Positions 63,964 to 64,000 of a stretch of 64,000 bases of DNA are shown in pieces. Below the pieces are notes generated by a model that was not told the DNA's origin, searched no databases, and was given only the letters and a program-made list of their open reading frames with translations. This DNA is from RBC074 sp964470555. GTDB taxonomy: Bacteria; Acidobacteriota; Blastocatellia; RBC074. The translations under genes and the position numbers were made by a program. Each line of letters opens with the position of its first letter. Position 1 is the stretch's first letter. The DNA is taken from NCBI GenBank assembly GCA_964470555.1, contig CAYYDG010000020.1:1-64000 (forward strand), written 5' to 3'.

Positions 63964-64000
63964 TGCCTCACTTCAGGCCATAGCTTAAGCTCTCGCCGTT

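Overview
The window reads as chromosomal DNA of a Gram-negative, moderate-GC soil-type bacterium, most likely an Acidobacteriota member close to the Blastocatellia. This is an inference from gene style: many secreted beta-rich proteins of unknown function, a cytochrome c/PHM-like copper protein fusion, an NPQSAI-type heptamer repeat family and a Wza/Wzc exopolysaccharide locus. There is no rRNA gene to confirm it. No CRISPR array or prophage was seen; one IS5-family insertion sequence is present.

Region 1 (1-10.7 kb) holds housekeeping and accessory genes: a duplicated-domain secreted protein, a Dabb protein, an MFS exporter, an ECF sigma factor followed by two small membrane proteins, panC, ychF, a TPR protein, a PfkB kinase and a GT4 glycosyltransferase.

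Region 2 (10.8-25.4 kb, minus strand) is one long translation/transcription block. In transcription order it is tRNA-Thr(TGT), tRNA-Tyr, tRNA-Gly, tRNA-Thr(GGT), tuf, rpmG, tRNA-Trp, secE, nusG, rplK, rplA, rplJ, rplL, rpoB, rpoC, closed by a bidirectional terminator. The tRNA-tuf order equals the E. coli thrU-tyrU-glyT-thrT-tufB unit. RpoB carries an eight-cysteine, double zinc-ribbon-like insertion.

Region 3 (25.5-44.7 kb) is mixed: nrdR, a flippase-like membrane protein, purD, two large paralogous secreted proteins built from swapped modules, an M19 dipeptidase, another secreted protein, a KDG-type sugar kinase diverging from a DUF4139 protein across a perfect 22-bp dyad, a long-form RecJ, and the cytochrome c/copper protein.

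Region 4 (45-64 kb) is a polysaccharide assembly locus. ugd and a UDP-xylose synthase make nucleotide sugars. A FecR-like secreted protein follows. Then come Wza and Wzc (export and its tyrosine kinase), a TPR membrane protein, a Wzy/WaaL-type ligase, a DegT aminotransferase, two FkbM methyltransferases, a Wzx flippase, an unknown locus protein, a GT2 and a second polymerase-like protein. An IS5-family element has inserted into the 3' end of that last gene, and its first base completes the present stop codon. A further glycosyltransferase lies beyond on the opposite strand.

The most unusual features are: (i) palindromic elements, several built from 7-bp tandem units, placed immediately downstream of stop codons at several loci, one with 22-bp perfect arms that exactly fill the wzc-TPR spacer; (ii) the RpoB zinc-ribbon insertion; (iii) the modular secreted paralogues; and (iv) the IS-generated stop codon. 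Bases 1-216 hold no gene that I can support.
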